A DNA stretch of 17,233 bases from positions 1-17,233 of the forward strand of contig CAIRRW010000456.1 of the NCBI GenBank assembly GCA_903881065.1. The letters are read 5' to 3'. Positions 6,722 to 13,804 of the stretch are shown here, in pieces. The notes under the pieces are model-generated. The model was given only the letters and a program-made list of their open reading frames with translations, was not told where the DNA came from and did no database searches. The stretch comes from an uncultured Bacteroidota bacterium. GTDB lineage: Bacteria > Bacteroidota > Bacteroidia > 2-12-FULL-35-15. Within the stretch, counting starts at the first letter, position 1; every line of letters starts with the position of its first letter. A program made the position numbers and the translations under genes.

Positions 6722-7972
6722 TTACAATCCAAGCACCACTTCATTAGGGTCTTTGCCGCCAAACAACATCTTGGCTGGGCTTTCCAGCATCTCTTTTACT
6801 TTTACCAGAAACCCGACAGACTCGCGTCCATCAATGATACGGTGGTCGTAGGACAGTGCTACATACATCATCGGACGAATAACTACCTGTCCATTAACTG
6901 CCACAGGTCGATCGACCACATTATGCATTCCGAGAATAGCGCTTTGCGGAGGATTAATAATTGGTGTGCTCATCATCGAACCAAATACGCCACCGTTAGT
7001 AATGGTAAATGTTCCACCGGTCATGTCTTCAATCGTGATTTTATTTTCGCGTGCTTTTACAGCCAGATTTTTAATTGCAGTTTCTATTTCAGAAAGACTC
7101 ATTTGTTCTGCATTGCGCAGCACAGGTACCATCAAACCTTTTGGTGCACTCACAGCAATGCCGATGTCAGCATATTTATGATAAACTATTTCGTCACCAT
7201 CTATCATTGCATTTACAGCCGGAAAATGATTTAAGGCCTCGGTAACTGCTTTGGTAAATAAACTCATAAATCCAAGATTTGTGCCATGTACTTCTTTGAA
7301 TTTATCTTTGTACTTGGCTCGAATGGCGTAAATGGCGCTCATATCCACTTCATTGAAAGTAGTTAGCATTGCTGTTTCATTTTTAACAGCAACTAGTCGC
7401 TGCGCAAGTTTTTTGCGAAGCGGAGACATTTTTGTACGGTCTGTATCCCTGCTTCCGCCCCACTTTGCGGAGGAAGAAGAATCGAAGCCAAAGGAGATTG
7501 CATTTAAGACATCCCCTTTTGTAATGCGTCCATCTTTGCCCGAAGCAACAATTTTATTTGCAGGCATATTCTTTTCATCCATCAATTTCTTTGCAGCAGG
7601 CGAAGGGGTTCCGCTTACGTAATTAGTTGATGGTTGTTGGTTATTAGTTGTTGGTGTGGTTTCCTTAACAGGTGCTTTAATGCTTTCCACTTTTACAGTT
7701 TCCACCTTTTTCTCCACCTTCTTTTCTCCTTTAACTGAGGTATCGATTGAACAAACTACCTGTCCTACTTTTACGGTATCGCCTTCAGCTGCCAGTGTTT
7801 TGATAGCACCGGATTCTTCCGCATTAAGCGTTAATGTTGCTTTGTCAGAATCTATCTCTGCTATCACTTCATCTTTTTCAACGTACTCACCGTCACTTTT
7901 CACCCAGCGAGCAATCACAACTTCCGTTATGGATTCTCCCGGGCTTGGTACTTTCATTTCAATTATTGCCAT
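6722..7972 (-). CDS. sucB: 2-oxoglutarate dehydrogenase E2, dihydrolipoyl succinyltransferase
   Basis: E2 core of the 2-oxoglutarate dehydrogenase complex, which passes succinyl groups from E1 through a lipoyl arm to CoA. In 416 residues it has one lipoyl domain (about 2-77) with the lipoylated lysine K44 in DSDKATL, a flexible Lys/Val/Thr/Pro linker (78-122), a peripheral-subunit-binding domain (about 123-159, SPAAKKLMDEKNMPANKI), a short Ser-rich linker, and the catalytic domain (about 181-416) ending in SYDHRIIDGRESVGFL with H377 and D381. The PSPGESITEV opening and neighbouring sucA favour the succinyl- over the acetyltransferase. It lies 79 bp downstream of sucA on the same strand, with a palindrome between. 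The linker contains a 7-bp period repeat. The E3 gene (lpd) is not here. Confidence 0.95.
   Translation of the reverse strand: MAIIEMKVPSPGESITEVVIARWVKSDGEYVEKDEVIAEIDSDKATLTLNAEESGAIKTLAAEGDTVKVGQVVCSIDTSVKGEKKVEKKVETVKVESIKAPVKETTPTTNNQQPSTNYVSGTPSPAAKKLMDEKNMPANKIVASGKDGRITKGDVLNAISFGFDSSSSAKWGGSRDTDRTKMSPLRKKLAQRLVAVKNETAMLTTFNEVDMSAIYAIRAKYKDKFKEVHGTNLGFMSLFTKAVTEALNHFPAVNAMIDGDEIVYHKYADIGIAVSAPKGLMVPVLRNAEQMSLSEIETAIKNLAVKARENKITIEDMTGGTFTITNGGVFGSMMSTPIINPPQSAILGMHNVVDRPVAVNGQVVIRPMMYVALSYDHRIIDGRESVGFLVKVKEMLESPAKMLFGGKDPNEVVLGL
7623..7657. repeat. Heptamer repeat inside the sucB linker
   Basis: Five successive 7-bp units, two of them exactly TTAGTTG on the plus strand and the rest close variants such as TTGGTTA, lie within the region coding residues 106-117 of SucB (TPTTNNQQPSTN). 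The period is not a multiple of three, so the repeat is a DNA-level pattern and not a peptide repeat. Confidence 0.55.
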
Positions 7973-7994
7973 TTTTTATGTGTTATTTATTAGT

Positions 7995-8044
7995 TATAAT
8001 GTACTGAATATTGTCCGACGCATCGGACTACCTGATACATTATA
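7995..8044. repeat. 50-bp imperfect palindrome between sucA and sucB
   Basis: Outer arms TATAATGTA (7995-8003) and TACATTATA (8036-8044) are perfect complements. The centre GTCCGA (8013-8018) and TCGGAC (8023-8028) is a six-pair, GC-rich stem. On the transcribed minus strand the centre loop is UGCG (UNCG class), and the joining segments add A-U and G-U pairs with two mismatches and a two-base bulge. It begins 7 nt after the sucA stop and ends 22 nt before the sucB ATG. No U-tract follows, so it is not an intrinsic terminator. It resembles a REP-like or small palindromic element, or a processing and stability hairpin within the sucAB mRNA. Confidence 0.7.
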
Positions 8045-8051
8045 CATACTT

Positions 8052-10793
8052 CTATTTAACTGCTAATTGTTTTTTAAACACTGTATTTATAATATTTTCC
8101 TGTTGCTGATTATGCAGCTTTCCGTAGCCTGTAGCAGGGCTTGCGCTTTCTTCTCTGCCAATGTATTTTAATTTTACTTCACGGAATTTACTTTGTATAT
8201 ATATCCAAGCGCCCATGTTTTCGGGCTCTTCCTGAACCCAAAGATGTTCTTTTGCATTTGAATATTTTGCCAGCACTTTTTTCAATTGTATGATTGGTAA
8301 TGGATACAGCTGTTCTATACGAACAATTGCAATGTCATCATTCCCTTCTTTTTCTTTCTGTTCCATCAAATCATAATATATTTTACCGGTACAGAAAGCA
8401 ATCTTCTTAATTGCTTTTGCTTTAGAATCGGCCTTTTGCGAAGTAGAGGGGTCGTCAATTACTTCCTGAAAATTATTTTCAGTAAAATCTTTTAATGAAG
8501 AAACACAGGTCGGATAACGTAATAATTTTTTTGGAGTGAAGCAGATTAATGGTTTACGAAAATCACGATGTATCTGACGACGCAGCACATGGAACTGATT
8601 TGCAGGAGTAGTGCAATTAACAATTTGCATATTGTTTTCGGCACATTGCTGTAAAAAACGTTCAACTCTGGCACTGGAATGTTCTGGACCCATGCCTTCG
8701 TATCCATGTGGCAATAGCATAACCAGCCCAGCCATTCTTCTCCATTTATATTCCGAAGAAGTAATATACTGGTCAATTATTATTTGGGCTCCATTGAAAA
8801 AATCTCCAAACTGAGCTTCCCAAATTGTTAGTGCACTAGGCACAGCCATTGAATATCCGAATTCGAAACCCAATACACCATACTCGGAAAGCAATGAATT
8901 ATAAATCGATAATTTTCCTTTAGCTCCAAAGTTATTTAGTGGTAAATATTTTTCTTCTGAGTCTTCCACTTTCACCACCGCGTGACGGTGAGAGAAAGTA
9001 CCACGCTCAACATCCTGTCCGCTAAAACGTACGTTATGACCTTCGTTCATCAATGTAGCATACGCCATTAATTCGCCCATTGCCCAATCATATTTATCAT
9101 TGGTAATCATGGCTGCACGGTCGTCGAACAGTTTTTTAACTTTATTGAAAAAAGGTTTATCTTTCGGTAATTCAACCGTTTTTTTGGCAATATCAAGAAA
9201 TACTTTTTTGTCAACTAATGTATCAGGTGATTTATCAAATGCATTTGCATCTGCCAGTTTAAGCCCATTCCACTGACCTTTCAGGAAAGAAGTGATTTTT
9301 GTTTTCTCTCTTTGTTTTGCCAGGTCAAGCTTTTCCTGAAGCAATTCACGGAAATGTTTCTCTACATCTTTCGCATAAGCAATGTCAATGATACCTTCAG
9401 CTATTAATTTATCTGTATAAATATCCTTTGGATTGGGATGTGCAGCAATTGCTTTGTACAAAAGTGGTTGTGTAAATCGTGGTTCATCGCCTTCGTTATG
9501 CCCGTATTTACGGTAACACAGCACATCAATAAAAACATCACGGTTAAATTTCTGGCGAAATTCCATTGCTAGTTTCGACACAAAAACAAGAGCTTCCACA
9601 TCATCACCATTCACGTGAAACACTGGAGACAACGTTACTTTGGCCACATCAGTACAATAAGTTGATGAACGCGCATCCAGGTAATTTGTTGTAAATCCTA
9701 TCTGATTATTGATGACAACATGTATGGTTCCACCTGTCTTATAGCCTTCCAGTTGCGACATCTGCAGCACTTCATACACAATACCCTGACCGGCAAGCGC
9801 AGCATCGCCATGAATTAAAATTGGACAAACTTTACTGATATCTCCTTTATGAATCGCATCAATTTTTGCTCTGCAAATACCTTCAACAATAGGATCTGCA
9901 GTTTCAAGATGCGATGGGTTAGGAGTTAAACTTAAGTGAAAACTATTTCCATTGTCGGTAATCCGGTCGCTTGAATAGCCCTGATGATATTTCACATCGC
10001 CATCGAAGTCGACATCTTCAGTTAGGTAACCTTCAAATTCGGAAAAAACATCTTCATATTTTTTATGAAGGATATTAGTTAGAATGTTCAATCGCCCTCT
10101 GTGCGCCATTCCTATCACATAATCCTTGATTCCTAAATCGGCACCTCGCTCGCAAACAGTATTCAATGCAGGTATTGCAGCTTCGGCACCTTCCATCGAA
10201 AAACGTTTTTGACCTACAAACTTAGTATGAAGAAAGTTCTCGAATGTTACAGCCTGATTGAGTTTATCGAGGATGGAAAGTTTTTCAAAATTAGAAAAAG
10301 CAGGTGTGTTTTTAGTGCTTTCCATTTTGGTTTGAAGCCATTGAACCATCTCCGGAACGCGGATGTATAAATACTCTGCACCTATGGATTGACAATAGGT
10401 TTGATGAAGATGTGCTACTATGTCTTTCAACTTGGCAGGGCCAATTCCTATCTGGGTGCCGGCATGAAAAACGGTTTCTAAATCGGTTTGTGACAATCCG
10501 AAATTTTCGATGTCGAGTGTCGGAGTGTATTTCCTGCGTTCGCGAACGGGGTTGGTTACTGTAAATAAATGCCCTCGCTGACGATAGCCGTTTATCAGGT
10601 TGATTACATCAAATTCTTTCTTAACATTGGCGGGTATTTCGCCGGTATCTTCATAGTTTTTTCTTGCAAATTCAAAACCTGCAAAAAACTGCATCCAATC
10701 GGCTTGCACCGAATTGGCATCTATTAAATATTGTTGAAATAATTCTTCAATTACTACTGTGTCGGTATTGCCTAAATACGAAAATTTGTCCAT
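8052..10793 (-). CDS. sucA: 2-oxoglutarate dehydrogenase E1 (ThDP-dependent)
   Basis: E1 decarboxylates 2-oxoglutarate with thiamine diphosphate and succinylates the E2 lipoyl arm in the TCA cycle. Using the ATG at 10793 the protein has 913 residues, beginning MDKFSYLGNTDTVVIEELFQQYL, which matches the E2-binding N-terminal segment of bacterial SucA. Visible motifs include GMAHRGRLNIL (228-238), FHLSLTPNPSHLE (285-297), the ThDP/metal motif from GDA (329-331) to NNQ (362-364), HVNGDD (393-398) and YRKYGHNEGDEPRFTQP (427-443). A longer frame from a TTG at 10823 exists, but that TTG lies inside the -7 element TAATTTTG, so the ten extra residues are not translated. sucB follows on the same strand, which supports an E1-E2 operon. 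pdxA upstream ends in its own terminator. Confidence 0.97.
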   Translation of the reverse strand: MDKFSYLGNTDTVVIEELFQQYLIDANSVQADWMQFFAGFEFARKNYEDTGEIPANVKKEFDVINLINGYRQRGHLFTVTNPVRERRKYTPTLDIENFGLSQTDLETVFHAGTQIGIGPAKLKDIVAHLHQTYCQSIGAEYLYIRVPEMVQWLQTKMESTKNTPAFSNFEKLSILDKLNQAVTFENFLHTKFVGQKRFSMEGAEAAIPALNTVCERGADLGIKDYVIGMAHRGRLNILTNILHKKYEDVFSEFEGYLTEDVDFDGDVKYHQGYSSDRITDNGNSFHLSLTPNPSHLETADPIVEGICRAKIDAIHKGDISKVCPILIHGDAALAGQGIVYEVLQMSQLEGYKTGGTIHVVINNQIGFTTNYLDARSSTYCTDVAKVTLSPVFHVNGDDVEALVFVSKLAMEFRQKFNRDVFIDVLCYRKYGHNEGDEPRFTQPLLYKAIAAHPNPKDIYTDKLIAEGIIDIAYAKDVEKHFRELLQEKLDLAKQREKTKITSFLKGQWNGLKLADANAFDKSPDTLVDKKVFLDIAKKTVELPKDKPFFNKVKKLFDDRAAMITNDKYDWAMGELMAYATLMNEGHNVRFSGQDVERGTFSHRHAVVKVEDSEEKYLPLNNFGAKGKLSIYNSLLSEYGVLGFEFGYSMAVPSALTIWEAQFGDFFNGAQIIIDQYITSSEYKWRRMAGLVMLLPHGYEGMGPEHSSARVERFLQQCAENNMQIVNCTTPANQFHVLRRQIHRDFRKPLICFTPKKLLRYPTCVSSLKDFTENNFQEVIDDPSTSQKADSKAKAIKKIAFCTGKIYYDLMEQKEKEGNDDIAIVRIEQLYPLPIIQLKKVLAKYSNAKEHLWVQEEPENMGAWIYIQSKFREVKLKYIGREESASPATGYGKLHNQQQENIINTVFKKQLAVK

Positions 10794-10820
10794 CGCTCTA
10801 TCTCTCTGTTTTAAGGAATG

Positions 10821-10828
10821 CAAAATTA
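10821..10828 (-). promoter_or_regulatory. -7 element of the sucAB promoter
   Basis: On the minus strand 10828-10821 reads TAATTTTG, an exact TAnnTTTG match, 27 bp upstream of the sucA ATG at 10793. No TTG is present 17-23 bp further upstream, so the -33 element is weak or absent. The predicted leader is only about 20 nt. Its position after the pdxA terminator fits an independent sucAB transcript. Confidence 0.55.
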
Positions 10829-10883
10829 CTGATTTATATCATTCATTATCTTATTCTTTTTTATAAGAAATTTCGGGTAAACT

Positions 10884-10919
10884 AAAAAAATCAGCAGTGC
10901 ATTTGTTTAACGCATTGCT
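10884..10919 (-). terminator. Intrinsic terminator after pdxA
   Basis: On the minus strand, 10919-10893 folds into a stem of ten pairs (one G-U) interrupted by one A-C mismatch. It has the loop AAACA and is followed by GA and seven T residues. It lies 70 bp beyond the pdxA stop and before the sucA promoter, separating the two transcripts. The rest of the 10794-10988 gap holds nothing else I can support. Confidence 0.75.
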
Positions 10920-10988
10920 TATTTAAGTTTTATATATTTTATTAAGATAGACTTACTTCTTGTTAATCCTCCCAACAAATATGAATGA

Positions 10989-12050
10989 CTATCTATCCCT
11001 GTCTCTTTTAGGAGTAGAAATCTTCAGTGGATGTGCTGAATTCTCTTTATTTATTTTACGATTTCTATAGATATCAATAGCCATATAAATCGCTTTGCGG
11101 AATGACTCTTCAGAGGCTTTATTCTTTCCTGCAATATCGTAGGCGGTGCCATGGTCGGGTGAAGTGCGTACTACGGGCAAACCTGCAGTAAAGTTAACAC
11201 CATTATTAAAAGCAATTGTTTTGAAAGGAACTAAACCCTGGTCGTGATACATAGCAAGTACTGCATCAAATTGTTCATACGATTTATTACCAAAAAATCC
11301 ATCAGCAGGATAAGGACCGTAAGCTAATATTCCTTCTTCTTTTGCTTTATTGATGGCAGGAATAATTATGTTTTTTTCTTCATTGCCAATAACTCCATTG
11401 TCCCCTGCATGAGGATTCAAGCCTAATACAGCTATTTTAGGTTTGGTGATATTAAAATCATTTACCAGTGAATTATACAAAGCTTTTAGTTTCGCATTTA
11501 TTTTTTCGGGAGTTAAAGCAGCAGCAACTTGTGTTACAGGTATATGCCCGGTAGCCACTGCAACGCGCAATGTATCACTTACCAGAAACATTAAACTTTT
11601 ACCATCACCGAATTTACTTTCCAGATATTCGGTATGTCCGGGGAAATTAAAATCGTGCGATTGAATATTTTCTTTATTGATAGGCGCTGTAACCAATACA
11701 TTTACTTTCCCTTGCGCAAGCGCATAAGCAGCAGCTTCCAAAGATTTCAACGCATACTTTCCGCCGGCTTCTGTCTGTTTTCCCAACTCAATATTCACGT
11801 CTTCTTCATAAACATTTATGATGTTCGCGCGTTTATGATTTGCCTCACTTGGCTCTTTTATCTGATTAAAACTAAAATCTTCGATACCTAACGCCTTACG
11901 ATGGAAAGAAGCGGTTTTATTGGAACCAAAGACAATAGGAGTGCATAAATCAAATATAGTAGGATCGAGCAACGACTTAATAATAACCTCTAAACCAATC
12001 CCATTAATGTCGCCCTGCGAAATTCCAACGATTATTTTTTCTTCTGACAT
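10989..12050 (-). CDS. pdxA: 4-hydroxythreonine-4-phosphate dehydrogenase (PdxA)
   Basis: PdxA oxidises 4-phosphohydroxy-L-threonine with NAD(P)+, giving 3-amino-2-oxopropyl phosphate for the DXP-dependent pyridoxal 5'-phosphate pathway. The 353-residue protein carries the family's metal ligands in their usual contexts: H169 (ATGHIPV), H214 (NPHAGDNG) and H269 (MYHDQGL), matching E. coli H166, H211 and H266. Other landmarks are the N-terminal ISQGDINGIG (10-19), TAPINKENI (121-129), PGHTEYLE (137-144) and RTSPDHGTAYDIAG (295-308). It is slightly longer than E. coli PdxA because of a basic C-terminal tail (TPKRDRDR). The ATG at 12050 begins MSEEKIIVGISQGD, as expected. It diverges from mqnC across 126 bp. 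I found no exact TAnnTTTG on its own strand there, so its promoter is unassigned. Confidence 0.96.
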   Translation of the reverse strand: MSEEKIIVGISQGDINGIGLEVIIKSLLDPTIFDLCTPIVFGSNKTASFHRKALGIEDFSFNQIKEPSEANHKRANIINVYEEDVNIELGKQTEAGGKYALKSLEAAAYALAQGKVNVLVTAPINKENIQSHDFNFPGHTEYLESKFGDGKSLMFLVSDTLRVAVATGHIPVTQVAAALTPEKINAKLKALYNSLVNDFNITKPKIAVLGLNPHAGDNGVIGNEEKNIIIPAINKAKEEGILAYGPYPADGFFGNKSYEQFDAVLAMYHDQGLVPFKTIAFNNGVNFTAGLPVVRTSPDHGTAYDIAGKNKASEESFRKAIYMAIDIYRNRKINKENSAHPLKISTPKRDRDR

Positions 12051-12092
12051 AAATTAAATGCTAATAATAAAGATGGTAGTTATAATTATATA

Positions 12093-12100
12093 TACTTTTG
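12093..12100 (+). promoter_or_regulatory. -7 element of the mqnC promoter
   Basis: TACTTTTG (12093-12100) is an exact TAnnTTTG match, 76 bp before the mqnC ATG. No TTG lies at the expected upstream distance. The overlapping minus-strand sequence TACTTTTA, one base from consensus, could serve pdxA, but this is weak. Confidence 0.5.
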
Positions 12101-12152
12101 AGGTTGTAAAAGTAGTAAATGATTTCTGATTACTGATGAATAGATTTCATGC

Positions 12153-12176
12153 AACAACTAATAAACCAATAAACAA
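12153..12176 (+). repeat. Short 8-bp period repeat just before mqnC
   Basis: Three 8-bp units (AACAACTA, ATAAACCA and ATAAACAA) run directly into the mqnC ATG. Related TTAGTTAA and TTGGTTTA units, roughly the complementary type, appear just after the mqnC stop. The A-rich unstructured leader may favour ribosome entry without a Shine-Dalgarno site. Confidence 0.4.
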
Positions 12177-13298
12177 ATGACGAATGAACTATTAAAAAGG
12201 GCTCTCAATTTTGAGTTTTTATCGCAGGAAGAAGGGGTGTATTTATTTAAGAATGCGCCTACGGCAGAGTTAATGTTTGTGGCAAATGAATTGAGAAAGA
12301 TTCAGAAACCCGATGGTAAAGTTACCTGGCAGATTGACCGCAACATGAATACTACCAACGTTTGTATTGCCAACTGCAAGTTCTGTAATTTCTATCGTGT
12401 GCCCGGACATGCCGACGCATACATTACCGATATTGAAACTTATAAAGTAAAGATTGAAGAAACATTGAGACTTGGCGGCGACCAGCTTTTATTGCAAGGC
12501 GGACATCATCCCGAATTAGGCTTGAAATTTTATGTTGATTTATTCAAGGAATTGAAACGACTTTATCCTAATTTACGACTTCATACATTGGGACCACCTG
12601 AAGTTGCACACATTACCAAGCTCGAGAAATCAACGCATACTGAAGTGTTGAAAGCGTTGAAAGAAGCAGGAATGGATAGCATGCCCGGTGCAGGTGCCGA
12701 AATATTAAACGACAGAGTTCGTCGGTTAATATCAAAAGGAAAATGTGGCGGAAGAGAATGGCTGGATGTAATGCGAGCTGCACATCAGCTGCACATCACT
12801 ACTTCGGCCACAATGATGTTCGGACATATTGAAACTATTGAAGAACGTTTCGAACATTTAGTATGGATAAGAGAAGTGCAAAGCGAAAAACCGAAAGATG
12901 CAAATGGTTTCCTTGCCTTTATTCCATGGCCTTTTCAGGATGACGGCACATTATTAAGACGACATAAAGGAATTAAAAATAATGTAACTGGTGACGAATA
13001 TATCAGGATGATTGCGATGAGCCGTATTATGTTGCCCAACATTAAAAACATACAGGCAAGCTGGCTTACAGTTGGCAAGGAGATTGCAAAAATTTGTCTT
13101 CATGCCGGAGCCAATGATTTTGGAAGTATTATGATTGAAGAAAACGTGGTTTCTGCAGCAGGTGCACCTCATCGTTTTACTGCAAAAGGAATTCAGGAAG
13201 CTATTAAAGATGCTGGTTTCGAACCGCAATTACGTACCCAGAAATATGAGTTCAGGGAAATGCCGGAAGGAATGGTGGAGCAGGTTATCTCTTATTAG
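12177..13298 (+). CDS. mqnC: Cyclic dehypoxanthinyl futalosine synthase (MqnC)
   Basis: MqnC is a radical SAM enzyme that cyclises dehypoxanthine futalosine to the spiro compound in the futalosine pathway of menaquinone synthesis. The 373-residue protein has the 4Fe-4S motif CxxxCxxC at C63, C67 and C70 within TNVCIANCKFCNFYR. It then has GGDQLLLQGGHHPELG (95-110), PGAGAEIL, TTSATMMFGHIET, FLAFIPWPFQ, NIQASWLTVG and GANDFGSIMIEENVV. These segments fit MqnC better than its relative MqnE (aminofutalosine synthase). The start ATG at 12177 gives the usual N-terminus. It appears monocistronic, divergent from pdxA. No other mqn gene is in the window, which is common because these genes are often scattered. 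It implies menaquinone as the respiratory quinone. Confidence 0.93.
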   Translation: MTNELLKRALNFEFLSQEEGVYLFKNAPTAELMFVANELRKIQKPDGKVTWQIDRNMNTTNVCIANCKFCNFYRVPGHADAYITDIETYKVKIEETLRLGGDQLLLQGGHHPELGLKFYVDLFKELKRLYPNLRLHTLGPPEVAHITKLEKSTHTEVLKALKEAGMDSMPGAGAEILNDRVRRLISKGKCGGREWLDVMRAAHQLHITTSATMMFGHIETIEERFEHLVWIREVQSEKPKDANGFLAFIPWPFQDDGTLLRRHKGIKNNVTGDEYIRMIAMSRIMLPNIKNIQASWLTVGKEIAKICLHAGANDFGSIMIEENVVSAAGAPHRFTAKGIQEAIKDAGFEPQLRTQKYEFREMPEGMVEQVISY

Positions 13299-13332
13299 TT
13301 AATTGGTTTACTAGTTTATTGATTCGTTAATC
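13295..13332 (+). repeat. 8-bp period repeat overlapping the mqnC stop
   Basis: From the last bases of mqnC onward the sequence steps through degenerate octamers (TTAGTTAA, then TTGGTTTA, then CTAGTTTA and a decayed fourth). The TAG stop lies in the first unit. It resembles the short T/G-rich simple repeats inside sucB and the A/C-rich ones before mqnC. Confidence 0.4.
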
Positions 13333-13413
13333 TTTTCAGGAAGATTTCATTTTTAATACCCCTTTCTTTTCAAAAAATAATCACAAACCAGAAAATAACC
13401 TTAAATGAGTTAA

Positions 13414-13545
13414 GCTCTGACTTCGGAGAATGATCCCCTGACATCAGAAAATGAAATCGTGATGTCCGAGAATGAAAAATCGCTGTCCGCCAACAGAAAA
13501 TCGGTGTCGGTAAATGAAAACCAGTCATCGAAAATAAAAAATTGA
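13414..13545 (+). repeat. Degenerate 21-bp tandem repeat preserving a heptapeptide frame
   Basis: An AAT (or decayed) anchor recurs at 13429, 13450, 13471, 13492, 13513 and 13534, exactly 21 bp apart. One frame stays open for 43 codons, from just after a TAA (13411-13413) to a TGA (13543-13545). It reads as heptapeptides close to LTSENEK (for example LTSENDP, LTSENEI, LSANRKS). The only plausible starts are internal (GTG 13459, ATG 13462). A stop precedes the first unit and no ribosome-binding site is seen, so translation is doubtful. Mutations have accumulated without any indel changing the period. Confidence 0.75.
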
Positions 13546-13748
13546 ACATCCTGTAAGGAGTAATATTGATCTTTAAAAGTGCTTAAAATCTATTTAAAAA
13601 GTAGCGAGTACCACTTTTTTCGACATCCAAAAATGTCTGGACTCATTTAAAGAGGTTTGTAAATCTAATTTTTCCCCCTATCCTTTAAGTTAAAAAAATT
13701 CAGGAAATAAGTCGACATTATTTCCCTTATTAAATAAAATAATTAAAT

Positions 13749-13756
13749 TACTTTTG
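13749..13756 (+). promoter_or_regulatory. -7 element of the alaS promoter
   Basis: TACTTTTG (13749-13756) matches TAnnTTTG exactly, 48 bp before the alaS ATG. No TTG occurs 17-23 bp upstream, where the sequence is A/T only. Predicted leader is about 40 nt. The transcript would include alaS and probably the DUF4271-like gene. Confidence 0.55.
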
Positions 13757-13804
13757 TGCCTTAATAAAATGAAATATAGAATCGGGAATCCGAAAGAATA
13801 ATTA

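Larger units (their letters stand above)
13299..13804. other. Gene-free gap between mqnC and alaS
   Basis: This gap of 506 bp has no credible gene on either strand. It holds, in order, the octamer repeat after mqnC, the 21-bp tandem repeat (13414-13545), a small GACAT/ATGTC hairpin near 13622-13637, AT-rich sequence, and the alaS -7 element at 13749. No convincing terminator for mqnC was found. Confidence 0.7.

Noticed and set aside
7656..8066. 136-codon plus-strand frame across the start of sucB and the sucAB gap
   Set aside because: Antisense to the conserved lipoyl domain, low-complexity Ser/Thr/Phe composition, and no promoter.
12776..12797. Perfect 11-bp tandem duplication (AGCTGCACATC twice) inside mqnC
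   Set aside because: The encoded AAHQLHI segment fits the MqnC family with no extra residues, so it is not an insertion; the repeat comes from codon choice.
13622..13637. GACAT/ATGTC hairpin upstream of alaS as a terminator or T-box-like element
   Set aside because: Five-bp stem with no T-tract and no T-box or specifier features; T-box leaders are also not expected in Bacteroidota.
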